From assembly GCA_002352215.1 (NCBI GenBank), contig DEIB01000054.1:1-64000 (forward strand): a DNA stretch of 64,000 nucleotides, in the 5' to 3' direction. Below are positions 40,226-48,939 of this stretch, piece after piece. Positions within the stretch are counted from its first letter, which is position 1; each line of letters starts with the position of its first letter. The position numbers were made by a program, and so were the translations under genes. The notes under the pieces are model-generated. The model was given only the letters and a program-made list of their open reading frames with translations, was not told the DNA's origin and searched no databases. This DNA comes from Chthonomonas sp. UBA2785. Lineage in GTDB: Bacteria > Armatimonadota > Fimbriimonadia > Fimbriimonadales > Fimbriimonadaceae.

Positions 40226-40366
40226 TCACGGATAGCCATCGGTGAACCTGGTAATTGTTCCATGGGAGCATTGCTGGCTGGTATGGAACCCCCTAGATGT
40301 AGCGGGCCGGTCACTGTTTGTTGCCCTATTCGTGGCTGGTTCCGCCTACTTTTTCATTACACTTGG

Positions 40367-40372
40367 TAACCT
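40367..40372 (+). promoter_or_regulatory. -10 box (TAACCT) for leaderless M20 peptidase gene
   Basis: TAACCT ends 6 bases before the ATG at 40379. The 155-base intergenic region upstream has no other clear signal. Confidence 0.4.
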
Positions 40373-40378
40373 CAGGGC

Positions 40379-41797
40379 ATGGGTCACCAAGGTCGCCTGG
40401 AAACGGCGCAACAATGGCTTGCCGAGCACGAATCCGACATGCTCGCGGATCTCCAGGCACTCCTCCGTATTCCGAGTCTGGAATCTGACGCTGAACCGAA
40501 CGCACCGTTCGGGGCCGAGAATCGCCGCGCGCTGGACTTCATGCTTGATCTCGCTCAGAAAGCGGGGCACACCACCAAGGACCTGGATGGCTACTGCGGG
40601 TACGCGGAATATGGCACGGGCGAAAAGGAAGTTCTTACCCTGGGTCACCTCGACGTCGTGCCGGTGGGTCCGGGCTGGACGTTCGGCCCCTTCGAAGCGA
40701 CCCTGGCCGATGACGGCTACATCTACGCACGCGGCGCCTGCGATGACAAGGGCCCGACCATGATGATGTGGTACGCCGCCCGGGCGGTGCAGCACGCTTG
40801 GCCCGACCTTCCGGTGCGGCTACGGTCATTCTTCGGCTGCAACGAAGAGAGCGGCTTCCTTTGTGTCCACCACTACACCCAGCACGAAGCTCCTCCCACC
40901 ATGGGGGTCGCACCGGATGCGGGCTGGCCGCTCATCAATGCCGAAAAGGGCATTTCTGACCTCATCGTGGTGGTGAGCCCGGCGATGTGGGAAGGGCTAG
41001 GCGTGCAACTTACGGCGTTCCGGGGTGGGCAGCGTCCGAACATCGTGATTGACCATGCCACCGCCACCGTGCGGGTGACGGCCGATGCACGTGCTGAAGT
41101 GGAAACCAACCTGCGTGATGGGTGGGATCGCAATGTGACGGCCACATGGGATGGCGACAACCTTCACATTGAGGCGGTGGGCAAGGCCGCCCATGGGAGC
41201 ACGCCGTGGGTGGGCGACAACGCCGCCGCGCGCGTTTTGCGGTTCATCAAGGACATCAGTCCGCGTATCGAGGCCGGGAAGTGGCAGGACCTTCTGAACA
41301 TCTTCCAGATTAGCGGGGCGGGCGTGGGCCTGCAACTCAGCGATGCGCCTAGCGGGCCGCTGACCCTGAACCCCGGCATTGTGGATTTGACCGACGCGGG
41401 GCTGCACTGCACTCTCAATATCCGCTACCCGGTGACGTGCGACTTTAATGACCTGCGAGCCCGAGTGGAAGCAACCTTGGCCGCCGGCAAGATCCCGGCG
41501 ACCGTGGAGTCCATGAGCAACAGTGCACCGCTTTACTTCCCCATGGAGCACCCGCTCGTCGAGGCCATCATCAGTGCCTACGAAGCTGAAGAAGGGGAGC
41601 GGCTCTCCCCGAGAAGCATGGGCGGAGGCACCTACGCCCGTGCGGTGCCCAACTGTGTGGCCATTGGAACGGGGTGGAGCGGGGATGGCGACGCGCACGA
41701 AACGGACGAGCGGATCCACCGCTCCTCACTCATGCGCACCGCCCGCATCTATGTCCGGCTTCTGTTCAATCTGATCGAAGCCGCCCAGAAGGCGTAA
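40379..41797 (+). CDS. M20-family dipeptidase (PepV type)
   Basis: The 472-residue metallopeptidase has the di-zinc ligand motifs of the M20 clan: GHLDVVPVGPGW, YARGACDDKGP with the bridging Asp, and FFGCNEESG with the catalytic Glu. The C-terminal SMGGGTYARAVPN and DAHETDERI motifs match the PepV/Sapep group, which removes N-terminal residues from dipeptides, often beta-Ala or D-Ala containing. There is no export signal, so it is cytoplasmic. It converges on ppa with 3 bases between stops. Confidence 0.92.
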   Translation: MGHQGRLETAQQWLAEHESDMLADLQALLRIPSLESDAEPNAPFGAENRRALDFMLDLAQKAGHTTKDLDGYCGYAEYGTGEKEVLTLGHLDVVPVGPGWTFGPFEATLADDGYIYARGACDDKGPTMMMWYAARAVQHAWPDLPVRLRSFFGCNEESGFLCVHHYTQHEAPPTMGVAPDAGWPLINAEKGISDLIVVVSPAMWEGLGVQLTAFRGGQRPNIVIDHATATVRVTADARAEVETNLRDGWDRNVTATWDGDNLHIEAVGKAAHGSTPWVGDNAAARVLRFIKDISPRIEAGKWQDLLNIFQISGAGVGLQLSDAPSGPLTLNPGIVDLTDAGLHCTLNIRYPVTCDFNDLRARVEATLAAGKIPATVESMSNSAPLYFPMEHPLVEAIISAYEAEEGERLSPRSMGGGTYARAVPNCVAIGTGWSGDGDAHETDERIHRSSLMRTARIYVRLLFNLIEAAQKA

Positions 41798-41800
41798 CCG

Positions 41801-42313
41801 TTAGCGCCGGTCAGTACGGAAGCGTTCGATAATCGCGAGCGCTTCCTCTTTGCCCTTCCAGCCCAATACGTCCACGTTCTTGTTTTCGAGAGTCTTGTAG
41901 ACCTCGAAGAAGTGGTGGATTTCGTCAAGCGTGTGCTGGTGGACCTTGGACATATCTTCCCGGTCGCCAAAGCGTGGGTCGTTGCTGGCCACGCACAGGA
42001 TCTTTTCGTCCGGGTCCCCTTCGTCGCGCATTTCCAGCACGCCGATCGGCTTGGCGTCCACCACGGTGCCCGGGGGGCAGGGGTGCGAAACCAGGAGCAG
42101 GGCGTCCACCGGGTCGCCATCTAGGTAATGCGTTTGCGGGATGTAGCCGTAATCCCAGGGATAGAACAGCGGGGAGTGGAGAACGCGATTCAGGCGGATC
42201 ACCCCGAAGTCTTTGTCCAGCTCGTACTTGTTGGTGCTGAACCGGGGGATCTCCACGATGACATTCACCTCGTGGGGGGCGTTCGGGCCGATGGTGACGT
42301 CAAGCAACGACAT
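41801..42313 (-). CDS. ppa: Inorganic pyrophosphatase
   Basis: The 170-residue family I enzyme hydrolyses PPi using Mg2+. It shows NVIVEIPRFSTNKYELDKD, YGYIPQTHYLDGDPVDALLL with the metal-binding Asp cluster, and ASNDPRFGDRED. It is essential for driving nucleotide and polymer synthesis. TAGCAT ends 6 bases before the ATG, and the terminator of the next gene upstream overlaps where its -35 would be. Confidence 0.97.
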   Translation of the reverse strand: MSLLDVTIGPNAPHEVNVIVEIPRFSTNKYELDKDFGVIRLNRVLHSPLFYPWDYGYIPQTHYLDGDPVDALLLVSHPCPPGTVVDAKPIGVLEMRDEGDPDEKILCVASNDPRFGDREDMSKVHQHTLDEIHHFFEVYKTLENKNVDVLGWKGKEEALAIIERFRTDRR

Positions 42314-42319
42314 GCCGAA

Positions 42320-42325
42320 ATGCTA
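42320..42325 (-). promoter_or_regulatory. -10 box (TAGCAT) for leaderless ppa
   Basis: TAGCAT on the minus strand ends 6 bases before the ATG at 42313. Confidence 0.45.
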
Positions 42326-42343
42326 CCGCTCCCAACGCAAAAA

Positions 42344-42372
42344 GCCCCCCGGTCCTAAGTGAACCGAGGGGC
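42344..42372 (-). terminator. Terminator of the PEP-CTERM protease gene
   Basis: GCCCCTCGGT pairs with ACCGGGGGGC (one mismatch) around a 9-base loop and is followed by TTTTT on the minus strand. It starts about 27 bases after the stop. Confidence 0.8.
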
Positions 42373-42398
42373 ATTTGACTTGGGCTGAAATGCCAGGA

Positions 42399-43289
42399 TT
42401 AGGCTTGGCGTCGTCGTCGGCGGGCCAAAGCGGCCAGGCCAGCGCCCAGGACGAGCATCGTGCCCGGCTCCGGCACGCCGGCGATGCCGGTGTTGCTCTG
42501 GATCCAGTTGGCACCCGTCGGCACCGTGCCGCCGATGCGGGCGTAGCCACTCAGGTCGCCGTAGTCGGCGTTACCAGTGCCGTCCACCCAGGCCAACGTG
42601 CTCGTCACGCCGATGAGGCGCCACACCGGCGAGGACGTGGTGCCGAAGTTGCCGAAGAGGCCGCCGCCGGAGTCACCACCCGCCACGTTGCCTTCCAGGT
42701 TGCGCGGGATGGCCGAGCCGATGACGTTGTCAGCCGCGTTGATCGGGTTGTCGAAGTCGGTGAAGATCACGTTCTCGCTACCGTTCGTGTTCACGTAGTC
42801 CGCCACGTTCTCGAAGGCGCGGCGCGTGCCCGCCCCGGCGTTGATGCCCGTGAGGCCCGTGCCCGTAGCACCGTAGCCTACGCTCACCGTTTCGCGGCCC
42901 AGTTCCAGCGCGCCGTTGTAGAACGGCACCGCCGCTACGCCCGGATCCGAGGCCAAGCGCAGGAGGCTGAAGTCGTTGTTATTCAGGCCCCAACCGGAGA
43001 ACGCAATGACCTGGGTCACGGCGATGTTCGTGCCGGTCACGTTAAAGTTCGGGTTCTGCGAAATGTTGCTGGCCACGTGAGCGGCCGTCAGCACCCAGTG
43101 CGAACCGCCGCCGAAACCGATGTACGTACCGGAGCCCAGGCCGCCGGTCACGTTGACGCGGCCGACCGAAGAGAACGGCGCATTGTTATCGAGCGTGGTG
43201 TAGAGCGAGTCCGCACGGTCGTGGCGGATGGTCGAACCAAACGAGACAGCAGTGGCTACACAGGCCAAGGCAAACAAAGTGAAACGCAT
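42399..43289 (-). CDS. Secreted trypsin-like serine protease with PEP-CTERM anchor
   Basis: The 296-residue protein has a signal peptide (about 1-19) and a chymotrypsin-fold catalytic triad: H71 (LTAAHV), D106 (NNNDFSLLRL) and S207 (GGDSGGG). The C-terminus is a textbook PEP-CTERM sorting signal: VPEPG, one hydrophobic helix and an RRRRR tail (272-296). Such proteins are processed by an exosortase and retained at the envelope or in the exopolysaccharide matrix. No exosortase lies in the window. The substrate is unknown. Confidence 0.92.
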   Translation of the reverse strand: MRFTLFALACVATAVSFGSTIRHDRADSLYTTLDNNAPFSSVGRVNVTGGLGSGTYIGFGGGSHWVLTAAHVASNISQNPNFNVTGTNIAVTQVIAFSGWGLNNNDFSLLRLASDPGVAAVPFYNGALELGRETVSVGYGATGTGLTGINAGAGTRRAFENVADYVNTNGSENVIFTDFDNPINAADNVIGSAIPRNLEGNVAGGDSGGGLFGNFGTTSSPVWRLIGVTSTLAWVDGTGNADYGDLSGYARIGGTVPTGANWIQSNTGIAGVPEPGTMLVLGAGLAALARRRRRQA

Positions 43290-43407
43290 AGGATTCAGTC
43301 CTCAAGCGACCGAGGTCGCGCGAATACCGCCAAGAATACAGCAAGGGGAGTGGTGTTTAACCCGCTATTAATACGGTGTTCGCCGAAATTCCTAGGGAAA
43401 ACTCGTA

Positions 43408-44793
43408 CTATTCCCACTCACCCATCAGCCCCCACTTGTGGGCGGTGACGGCGCGAATGGCGACGAGAGTGCCGGGTTCGACCTCCCGGGCCGGGAAGTG
43501 GACCATACGGAAATCGCGGCTGTAGCCCTGCAGAAGGGCCTTGTTCTTGGGCGACGGCCCTTCGACCATCACTTCCATCGTGCGGCCGACTTGCGCTTCG
43601 TTCCGGGCAATCTGAATCTCGGTTTGCACGCGGATGAGCTCATCCAGGCGGGCGCTGGCCACCTTGTCATCCACTTGCTCCATCAGGGCCCCGGGGGTGT
43701 TGGGGCGAGGCGAGTACTTAAACATGAATGCCCCGTCGAACTGGAATCGCCGCACCGCCGCCAGCGTGCCTTCAAACTCCTCGTCGGTCTCGCCAGGGAA
43801 GCCCACAATCAAGTCCGTGGTCAGGCCGATGTCGGGCACGGCCGCACGCAGGTTTTCCAAGATGGTGGCGTAGCTCTCTACCGTGTACACCCGGCGCATG
43901 CGGCGGAGCAAGTCGTCGTGCCCGGCCTGGAGCGGCATGTGGCAATGCTCCATCACCGGTTCCACATCACGGATCGCTTCGATGAGGTCAGATTTGAAGT
44001 CACGCGGGTACGGCGAGGTGTAGCGAATGCGCTGCAAGCCGGGAATGCCGCTCAGAATGCGCAAGAGCTGCGCAAACGTGACGCGGCCTTCTTCCAGACC
44101 CTTGCCGTAGCTGTTCACGGTCTGGCCAAGGAGCGTGATCTCCCGAGTCCCCTGCGCCACCAGCCCGCGCACTTCGCGGACGATATCTTCGGTGGGTCGG
44201 CTGCGTTCGCGGCCACGGGTGGCGGGGACGATGCAGTAAGTGCAGAACTTGTCGCACCCGTACTGAATCGGTACAAATGACTTGAGCTTCGCTTGCCGCC
44301 CCACGGCACGTTGGGGCACATCGGTGACAATAGCGCCCTTGCGTTCGGGGAGGTCCAGCCGCTTTTGGAAGCGACGGGTTTGCAGGGCTTCTTCGACGAG
44401 GGCCGGGATGCGGATGACCTGCGCCGTGCCCACCACAAAGTCTACGTGGGGCGCGCGCTTACGAATCTCATCGGCCCGGACCTGCGCCATGCACCCGGCC
44501 ACCCCGATGACGAGGTCCGGGCGGGCGTCTTTGATCATCTTGAGCTCGCCGAGGAAGGAGAACGCCTTGTCCTCGGGCTTCTTGCGCACGCTACAGGTGT
44601 TGAGGATGACGAGGTGCGCTTCGCGGGGCGAGGTGGCCGGGGTGAACCCAATGGATTCCAAACCCAGAGCGATCTGCTCACTATCTTCCTCGTTCATTTG
44701 GCACCCCCAGGTCTGCACGTAGTACGTGCCTCGCTGAAGCGAGCCACCCGGGCGGGCCGGCAAAACGGAGGGGGAAAGCGAAATCAGACTCAT
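43408..44793 (-). CDS. miaB: tRNA-2-methylthio-N6-dimethylallyladenosine synthase
   Basis: The 461-residue radical SAM methylthiotransferase modifies A37 of UNN-reading tRNAs. The first iron-sulfur cluster is bound by C31 (TWGCQMN), C67 (NTCSVR) and C101 (AGCMAQ), the radical SAM cluster by C180, C184 and C187 (YGCDKFCTYC). A TRAM domain forms the C-terminus. The GPSPKNKALLQGYSRDFRMVHF sequence supports MiaB over RimO or MtaB. It is divergent from the VKOR gene. Confidence 0.95.
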   Translation of the reverse strand: MSLISLSPSVLPARPGGSLQRGTYYVQTWGCQMNEEDSEQIALGLESIGFTPATSPREAHLVILNTCSVRKKPEDKAFSFLGELKMIKDARPDLVIGVAGCMAQVRADEIRKRAPHVDFVVGTAQVIRIPALVEEALQTRRFQKRLDLPERKGAIVTDVPQRAVGRQAKLKSFVPIQYGCDKFCTYCIVPATRGRERSRPTEDIVREVRGLVAQGTREITLLGQTVNSYGKGLEEGRVTFAQLLRILSGIPGLQRIRYTSPYPRDFKSDLIEAIRDVEPVMEHCHMPLQAGHDDLLRRMRRVYTVESYATILENLRAAVPDIGLTTDLIVGFPGETDEEFEGTLAAVRRFQFDGAFMFKYSPRPNTPGALMEQVDDKVASARLDELIRVQTEIQIARNEAQVGRTMEVMVEGPSPKNKALLQGYSRDFRMVHFPAREVEPGTLVAIRAVTAHKWGLMGEWE

Positions 44794-44866
44794 AAGGAGG
44801 AAGCAGGCGGGCCGTCAAGATACCCGTTTCGTAGGTTCAATGAGAGGACGATCAGGGTCCGGAACG

Positions 44867-44872
44867 TATACT
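44867..44872 (+). promoter_or_regulatory. -10 box (TATACT) for leaderless VKOR-DsbA gene
   Basis: TATACT ends 8 bases before the GTG at 44881. It settles the start: the open frame extends almost 600 bases further upstream, antisense to miaB. Confidence 0.55.
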
Positions 44873-44880
44873 CAACTGTT

Positions 44881-46002
44881 GTGCCGGTCTCTACACTGAA
44901 CCGACTTTCCATTATCTTCTCGGCGCTCGGCCTTTTTGTGGCCGGATACCTGACGCTTAGCCACTTCCAAGCGAAGGATGTGTTCTGCGGCGGAACCTCA
45001 AGCTGCGAAGACGTTCTCAATAGCCCGGCGGCCAAGATCGGCGGGATCCCTACGGCTGCATTTGGCCTGGCGGCCTATGTTGTCTTGCTGCTCTTGGCCT
45101 TCCTTCGCACCACTAAGGTGGGGGCGGAGTTTAGCAAGCTGTCGAAAGTGGGATTTGCCATCTCAGCGGTGGGCTTCCTGACCAGTGTGGGCCTCATCTA
45201 TTACGCCTTGGCCACCATTGGCGCCCAGTGCTATTGGTGTATGGCTTCGGCCTTCCTCATGACCGTGCTTTTTGCTCTCCACGCCGCGATGGTGAAGGCC
45301 GACGCACCGGAAGAGCCCGATAAGGCCGGCATGCCCCTGGCGGTGGGCGGAGCGATGCTGGCAATTGCGGCCTCATTTATCATGCTCAATGTGGATGCAG
45401 GCAAGGCCCCGCCTTCGGGGACTCGCATTACCGGTGTTACGGAAGCGCAGAAGCGACTCTACATTCCGGCCGCTGCTCGGATGAAGGGTGACGAGAATGC
45501 CAAGATCACCGTCGTCGAGTACATGGACGTGAACTGCCCGCCTTGCCGGCTGGCGGCGCCCATGGTCGAAGAATTGATTGCCAGCTACGGCGGCAAAGTG
45601 CGCTTGGGCATCAAGCACGCTCCCCAACCGATTCCGGGTCACGAGACGAGCCCGAACGCCGCTTCGCTGCTTACCGTGGCCGAATCCAAGGGCAAGTTCT
45701 GGGAGCTCTACGATCTGATGATGGACCCCAAGAACGAGACCACGGTGAAGAGCAAGGAAGGCCTGAAGGCGCTGGGCAAGGAAGTCGGACTGACCGAAGC
45801 CGAGGTGAACAAGGGCGTGGATACGCCGGATGAGTTCGTGATGAATACGTTGAGCCAAGACCTCGACCAGTTCATGAGCCTCAACCCGCCGGGGACGCCG
45901 CTCTTCCTGATCGTGGCGGATGGCAAGGACCTGCGCCACGTGGGGCCGGGGCAACTGGGCAAGGTGCTGGAGTCGGCGGAGTATGCCGACCTCCTCAAGT
46001 AA
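44881..46002 (+). CDS. VKOR-DsbA fusion, disulfide bond formation protein
   Basis: The 373-residue protein joins a vitamin K epoxide reductase domain (about 8-140, four membrane helices) to an exported thioredoxin/DsbA domain (about 195-373). VKOR cysteines are C36 and C42 in the loop and C117-YW-C120 as the quinone-side pair; the DsbA motif is C219-PP-C222. The pair makes disulfides in exported proteins and passes electrons to quinone, replacing DsbB plus DsbA. A fifth helix (about 152-170) links the domains. It is first of a run with mnmA 9 bases behind. Confidence 0.93.
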   Translation: MPVSTLNRLSIIFSALGLFVAGYLTLSHFQAKDVFCGGTSSCEDVLNSPAAKIGGIPTAAFGLAAYVVLLLLAFLRTTKVGAEFSKLSKVGFAISAVGFLTSVGLIYYALATIGAQCYWCMASAFLMTVLFALHAAMVKADAPEEPDKAGMPLAVGGAMLAIAASFIMLNVDAGKAPPSGTRITGVTEAQKRLYIPAAARMKGDENAKITVVEYMDVNCPPCRLAAPMVEELIASYGGKVRLGIKHAPQPIPGHETSPNAASLLTVAESKGKFWELYDLMMDPKNETTVKSKEGLKALGKEVGLTEAEVNKGVDTPDEFVMNTLSQDLDQFMSLNPPGTPLFLIVADGKDLRHVGPGQLGKVLESAEYADLLK

Positions 46003-46011
46003 ATCCAAGCG

Positions 46012-47097
46012 ATGACGCCAAAGCGAGGGGCTCCCGTTTGTGTGGCCATGTCCGGCGGTGTGGATAGCGCCGTCGTCGCGTACCTGCTTAAGAAGCGCGG
46101 GTACGACGTGGTGGGCATCACCATGCAAATCTGGCAAGAGAGCCAGCGGGACCCTCGCCACGCCGGCTGTTGCAGCCTGGGCGCGGTGGAAGACGCCCGG
46201 CGCTCGGCCCGGATGCTAGACATCCCGCATTACGTCATCAACTTCAAGGATCAGTTCAAGCAGACCGTCATTGACGAGTTCGTGCGCGAATATGCGGCGG
46301 GCCGCACGCCCAATCCGTGCGTGACCTGCAACAAGAAGGTGAAGTTCGAGGCGATGCTCCAGAAGAGTCAGGAGCTCGGCTGCGAGGCTCTTGCCACTGG
46401 CCACTACGCTCGGCTCCGCCGTGACCCCAAGACCGGCCTGATGCGCCTGATGCGCGCCCGGGGGATTGCCAAGGACCAGAGCTACGTGCTGTACGGGTTC
46501 ACCCAGGCGCAGATGGAAGGTTGCTACTTCCCGCTCGGCGAGATGCCGGACAAGGCCGAGACCCGGCGACTGGCCCGTGAAGCTGGCCTGCCCGTGGCCG
46601 ACAAGCCGGACAGCCAAGAGATCTGCTTTGTGAGTGAAGCCGGCGGTTACCGCGAGTTCTTGCGGAAGTCGCGGCCGGATATGTTTGAAGAAGGCGAGCT
46701 CATCACTGTGGGGGGCGAACGCCTGGGCACCCACCAGGGTGTGGCGGATTTCACCGTGGGTCAGCGCCGGGGCTTGGGTGTGGCCAAGGGCAAGCCGCTC
46801 TACGTCATCGAGATTCAGCCCGACCAGAACCGCGTGGTGGTGGGCACGGATGAAGACCTCAAGCTCACGCATGTGCGGGTGCCTGCGTGGCACTGGACCT
46901 CCGTGGCGCCGACAAACGAACCCCTGCGCGTGCAGGCGAAAATCCGGTACAACATGGCTCCTCAACCGGCGACCCTCCGGGTCGAAGACGGTACCGCGAC
47001 CCTGACCTTTGATCAGCCGGTCCGGGCGGTCACACCGGGTCAGATTGCCGTGGCGTACCGGGGCGAGACGGTCATTGGGGGAGGGAACATCGAATGA
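46012..47097 (+). CDS. mnmA: tRNA-specific 2-thiouridylase
   Basis: The 361-residue enzyme thiolates U34 of Glu, Gln and Lys tRNAs. It has the PP-loop AMSGGVDSAVVAYLL, the tRNA-binding GRTPNPCVTCNKKVKFEAML with the nucleophilic cysteine, and DSQEICFVSEAGGY with the second catalytic Cys. Length is normal. Sulfur donors such as a cysteine desulfurase are not nearby. The stop overlaps the next ATG (ATGA). Confidence 0.96.
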   Translation: MTPKRGAPVCVAMSGGVDSAVVAYLLKKRGYDVVGITMQIWQESQRDPRHAGCCSLGAVEDARRSARMLDIPHYVINFKDQFKQTVIDEFVREYAAGRTPNPCVTCNKKVKFEAMLQKSQELGCEALATGHYARLRRDPKTGLMRLMRARGIAKDQSYVLYGFTQAQMEGCYFPLGEMPDKAETRRLAREAGLPVADKPDSQEICFVSEAGGYREFLRKSRPDMFEEGELITVGGERLGTHQGVADFTVGQRRGLGVAKGKPLYVIEIQPDQNRVVVGTDEDLKLTHVRVPAWHWTSVAPTNEPLRVQAKIRYNMAPQPATLRVEDGTATLTFDQPVRAVTPGQIAVAYRGETVIGGGNIE

Positions 47098-47483
47098 CAG
47101 TAGAAACCGGACTTCTCATCACGATCGTGATCTTGGGGGCCGGCATGGTGATCGGGGTGGTGATGCTCACCCGCACCATTGGTCTGCTTCGCAAAGAGGT
47201 GAACCAGCTTCAAAATCGCATTGCGCGGCAAGATGCCGATCTCACCGCGCTGCAAGCCCAACTGACCGAGTTCAAGCAATCTCGCCAAGCTGTGGGCGCG
47301 CACGATCCGATTGTTGCGGCCCTCGAAGGATTGGCAGAGTTTCAAAAGAGAGGGGCCGTCGGCACCGCTATTCATGTCGGTATGGGCCTAATTCGGGCAT
47401 ACTGGAAACCAAAGCGCCGCGCGATCTCCACTACGGCGAAAGTGAAGGCACTCGGAGAAAAAGATGAATCATCAAGACGATAA
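47094..47483 (+). CDS. Small membrane-anchored coiled-coil protein
   Basis: The 129-residue protein has one N-terminal membrane helix (about 6-26), a short coiled coil (LRKEVNQLQNRIARQDADLTALQAQL, about 31-56, described only in outline) and a basic tail (KPKRRAIS). It resembles DUF948/YtxG proteins, which are commonly paired with YtxH as here. It overlaps mnmA by 4 bases and ytxH by 20. Function unknown; general-stress roles are reported for YtxGH in Bacillus. Confidence 0.6.
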   Translation: MTVETGLLITIVILGAGMVIGVVMLTRTIGLLRKEVNQLQNRIARQDADLTALQAQLTEFKQSRQAVGAHDPIVAALEGLAEFQKRGAVGTAIHVGMGLIRAYWKPKRRAISTTAKVKALGEKDESSRR

Positions 47484-47697
47484 GAACGCACTCGTTTACC
47501 TGCTGGCCGGTTTCGGCCTCGGCGCTCTCATCGGTGCCGTCGCGGGCTTGCTCTTTGCGCCGAAGGCGGGCGAAGAAACGCGCCACGAACTGGCCGACCG
47601 CATGAAGGAACTGAAGAGCAAGACGGAAGATTACGTGGCTGAGCAGCGCGCCAAGCGCCGCTCGCTGACGGGTGAACCGGACGAAGCGGGAGCCTAA
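47464..47697 (+). CDS. YtxH-like small membrane protein
   Basis: The 77-residue protein matches the YtxH/gas-vesicle-GvpP-like pattern: one glycine-zipper-like membrane helix with GFGLGALIGAVAGLLFAPKAGEE (about 17-38) followed by a charged amphipathic helix rich in Lys and Glu. The FAPKAGEETR motif is diagnostic. Bacillus YtxH is a sigma-B stress protein of unknown mechanism. It overlaps the preceding gene by 20 bases. Confidence 0.8.
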   Translation: MNHQDDKNALVYLLAGFGLGALIGAVAGLLFAPKAGEETRHELADRMKELKSKTEDYVAEQRAKRRSLTGEPDEAGA

Positions 47698-47712
47698 GGA
47701 CTCCTTCCTTTT

Positions 47713-48939
47713 GTGAACAAGCCGGCCGTGGGAGGATGGCGACTCGCCCTGTGGGGCGTGATCGTGCTTGCCGCGGCCTGGTTTCTTTATTCTGTCCGCG
47801 CGATTCTGCCGCCCTTCCTTTTGGGTTGGGTCATTGCCATTGTCTTGGAGCCAGCCGTGCGCTGGCTTCGGTTGCGCGGCATGCCGCGCATGGCCGCCGT
47901 GCTTTTGCTCACGGTGGTGTTTTTCGGCCTCGCGACGCTGGTGGTCGTCAAAGTCAGCCCCATTGTGGCCGGGCAGATTTCGTCCGTTCGCGACCAACTC
48001 GTGCGCGTGACGCAGGGCCTCGCCGAAGGCGACCAGAAAGCCAACATCTACACCAATTGGAACCCGGCGGTGCGGGCGGCGCCCGATGGAGCCAGTGCCA
48101 TGGTGGACGATCTACTGAGCCGCTATGGCGACCAACTGACGCGGGCGGGCTTGCCCTCGAACCGGCAAGCCATCGTCGAGCAGTACGTCGAGCCCCAGCG
48201 TGAAAACCTCGTCAAGGCCTTGCAGGGCTTTGTCAACGGTTTCTTCGGCATTGTGGCGGGGGCGGCGCAGAGCGTCTTGTTGCTCGCCATCACGCCCTTG
48301 ATCGTCTTTTATTTGCTCAACGATATGGACCGGATGGGCAAACGGGCAGCCACCTGGATACCCGTCAGTATCCGCAAAGAAACGCTCAGCCTCATTGGCG
48401 AAGTCAGCGGGGTGTTCCGGTCGTATTTGCGCGGCATCTCGCTGCTCGTGCTCATGTATTCGGCGGCGGCGGCATTGCTCTTGGGCATCCTGGGCGTGCC
48501 GTTCTTCATCATTCTCGCGGCGCTGGCAGGCTTGCTCTATCTCATCCCGATGTTCGGGAGCCTCATCAGCACGGTGCTCATCTTTGTGGTGTGCTTGGTA
48601 AGCGGCCAGAGCGGCCCGGCGTGGACGTCGTTCGGTTCGCCCATCATGTACGCGATCATCTGTACGGTGGCGTTCTCACTGCTGTCGAGCTTCGTGTTCG
48701 ACCAGATCATCGTGCCGCAGGTCATCGGCGGCGCGGTGGAACTCCACCCCTTGTTCAGCATCTTCGTCATCACGGCGGCGGGCGCCCTGTTTGGGGTGCC
48801 GGGGATGCTGTTGGCCTTCCCCGTAGCGGGTTCGGCCAAGGTGATCTTGGATCGGTTGCTCCGGGTGGTCAGTCAGCCCCCACCGGCCCTGGCAGGCTTG
48901 CCAAGTGTGCCGATGCGGCACCGAGTTTCGGAAGATTAA
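47713..48939 (+). CDS. AI-2E family transporter (UPF0118)
   Basis: The 408-residue membrane protein has about eight helices and the family core FFIILAALAGLLYLIPMFGS, DQIIVPQVIGGAVELHPLF and a C-terminal GALFGVPGMLLAFPVAG. Relatives include TqsA and YhhT, and some exchange Na+/Li+ for H+. The AI-2 role is not general. It is last in the VKOR-mnmA run, starts at GTG 47713, and shares TTAA stop bases with the gene on the other strand. Confidence 0.88.
   Translation: MNKPAVGGWRLALWGVIVLAAAWFLYSVRAILPPFLLGWVIAIVLEPAVRWLRLRGMPRMAAVLLLTVVFFGLATLVVVKVSPIVAGQISSVRDQLVRVTQGLAEGDQKANIYTNWNPAVRAAPDGASAMVDDLLSRYGDQLTRAGLPSNRQAIVEQYVEPQRENLVKALQGFVNGFFGIVAGAAQSVLLLAITPLIVFYLLNDMDRMGKRAATWIPVSIRKETLSLIGEVSGVFRSYLRGISLLVLMYSAAAALLLGILGVPFFIILAALAGLLYLIPMFGSLISTVLIFVVCLVSGQSGPAWTSFGSPIMYAIICTVAFSLLSSFVFDQIIVPQVIGGAVELHPLFSIFVITAAGALFGVPGMLLAFPVAGSAKVILDRLLRVVSQPPPALAGLPSVPMRHRVSED

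Noticed and set aside
40242..40400. Hydrophobic GTG-start frame between galK and the M20 peptidase
   Set aside because: The hydrophobic stretch looks protein-like, but the frame continues into the M20 gene out of frame and has no ribosome binding site or homology that I can see.
44293..44880. Upstream extension of the VKOR-DsbA frame by 196 codons
   Set aside because: It is antisense to miaB, and the TATACT box and VKOR N-terminus place the start at GTG 44881.
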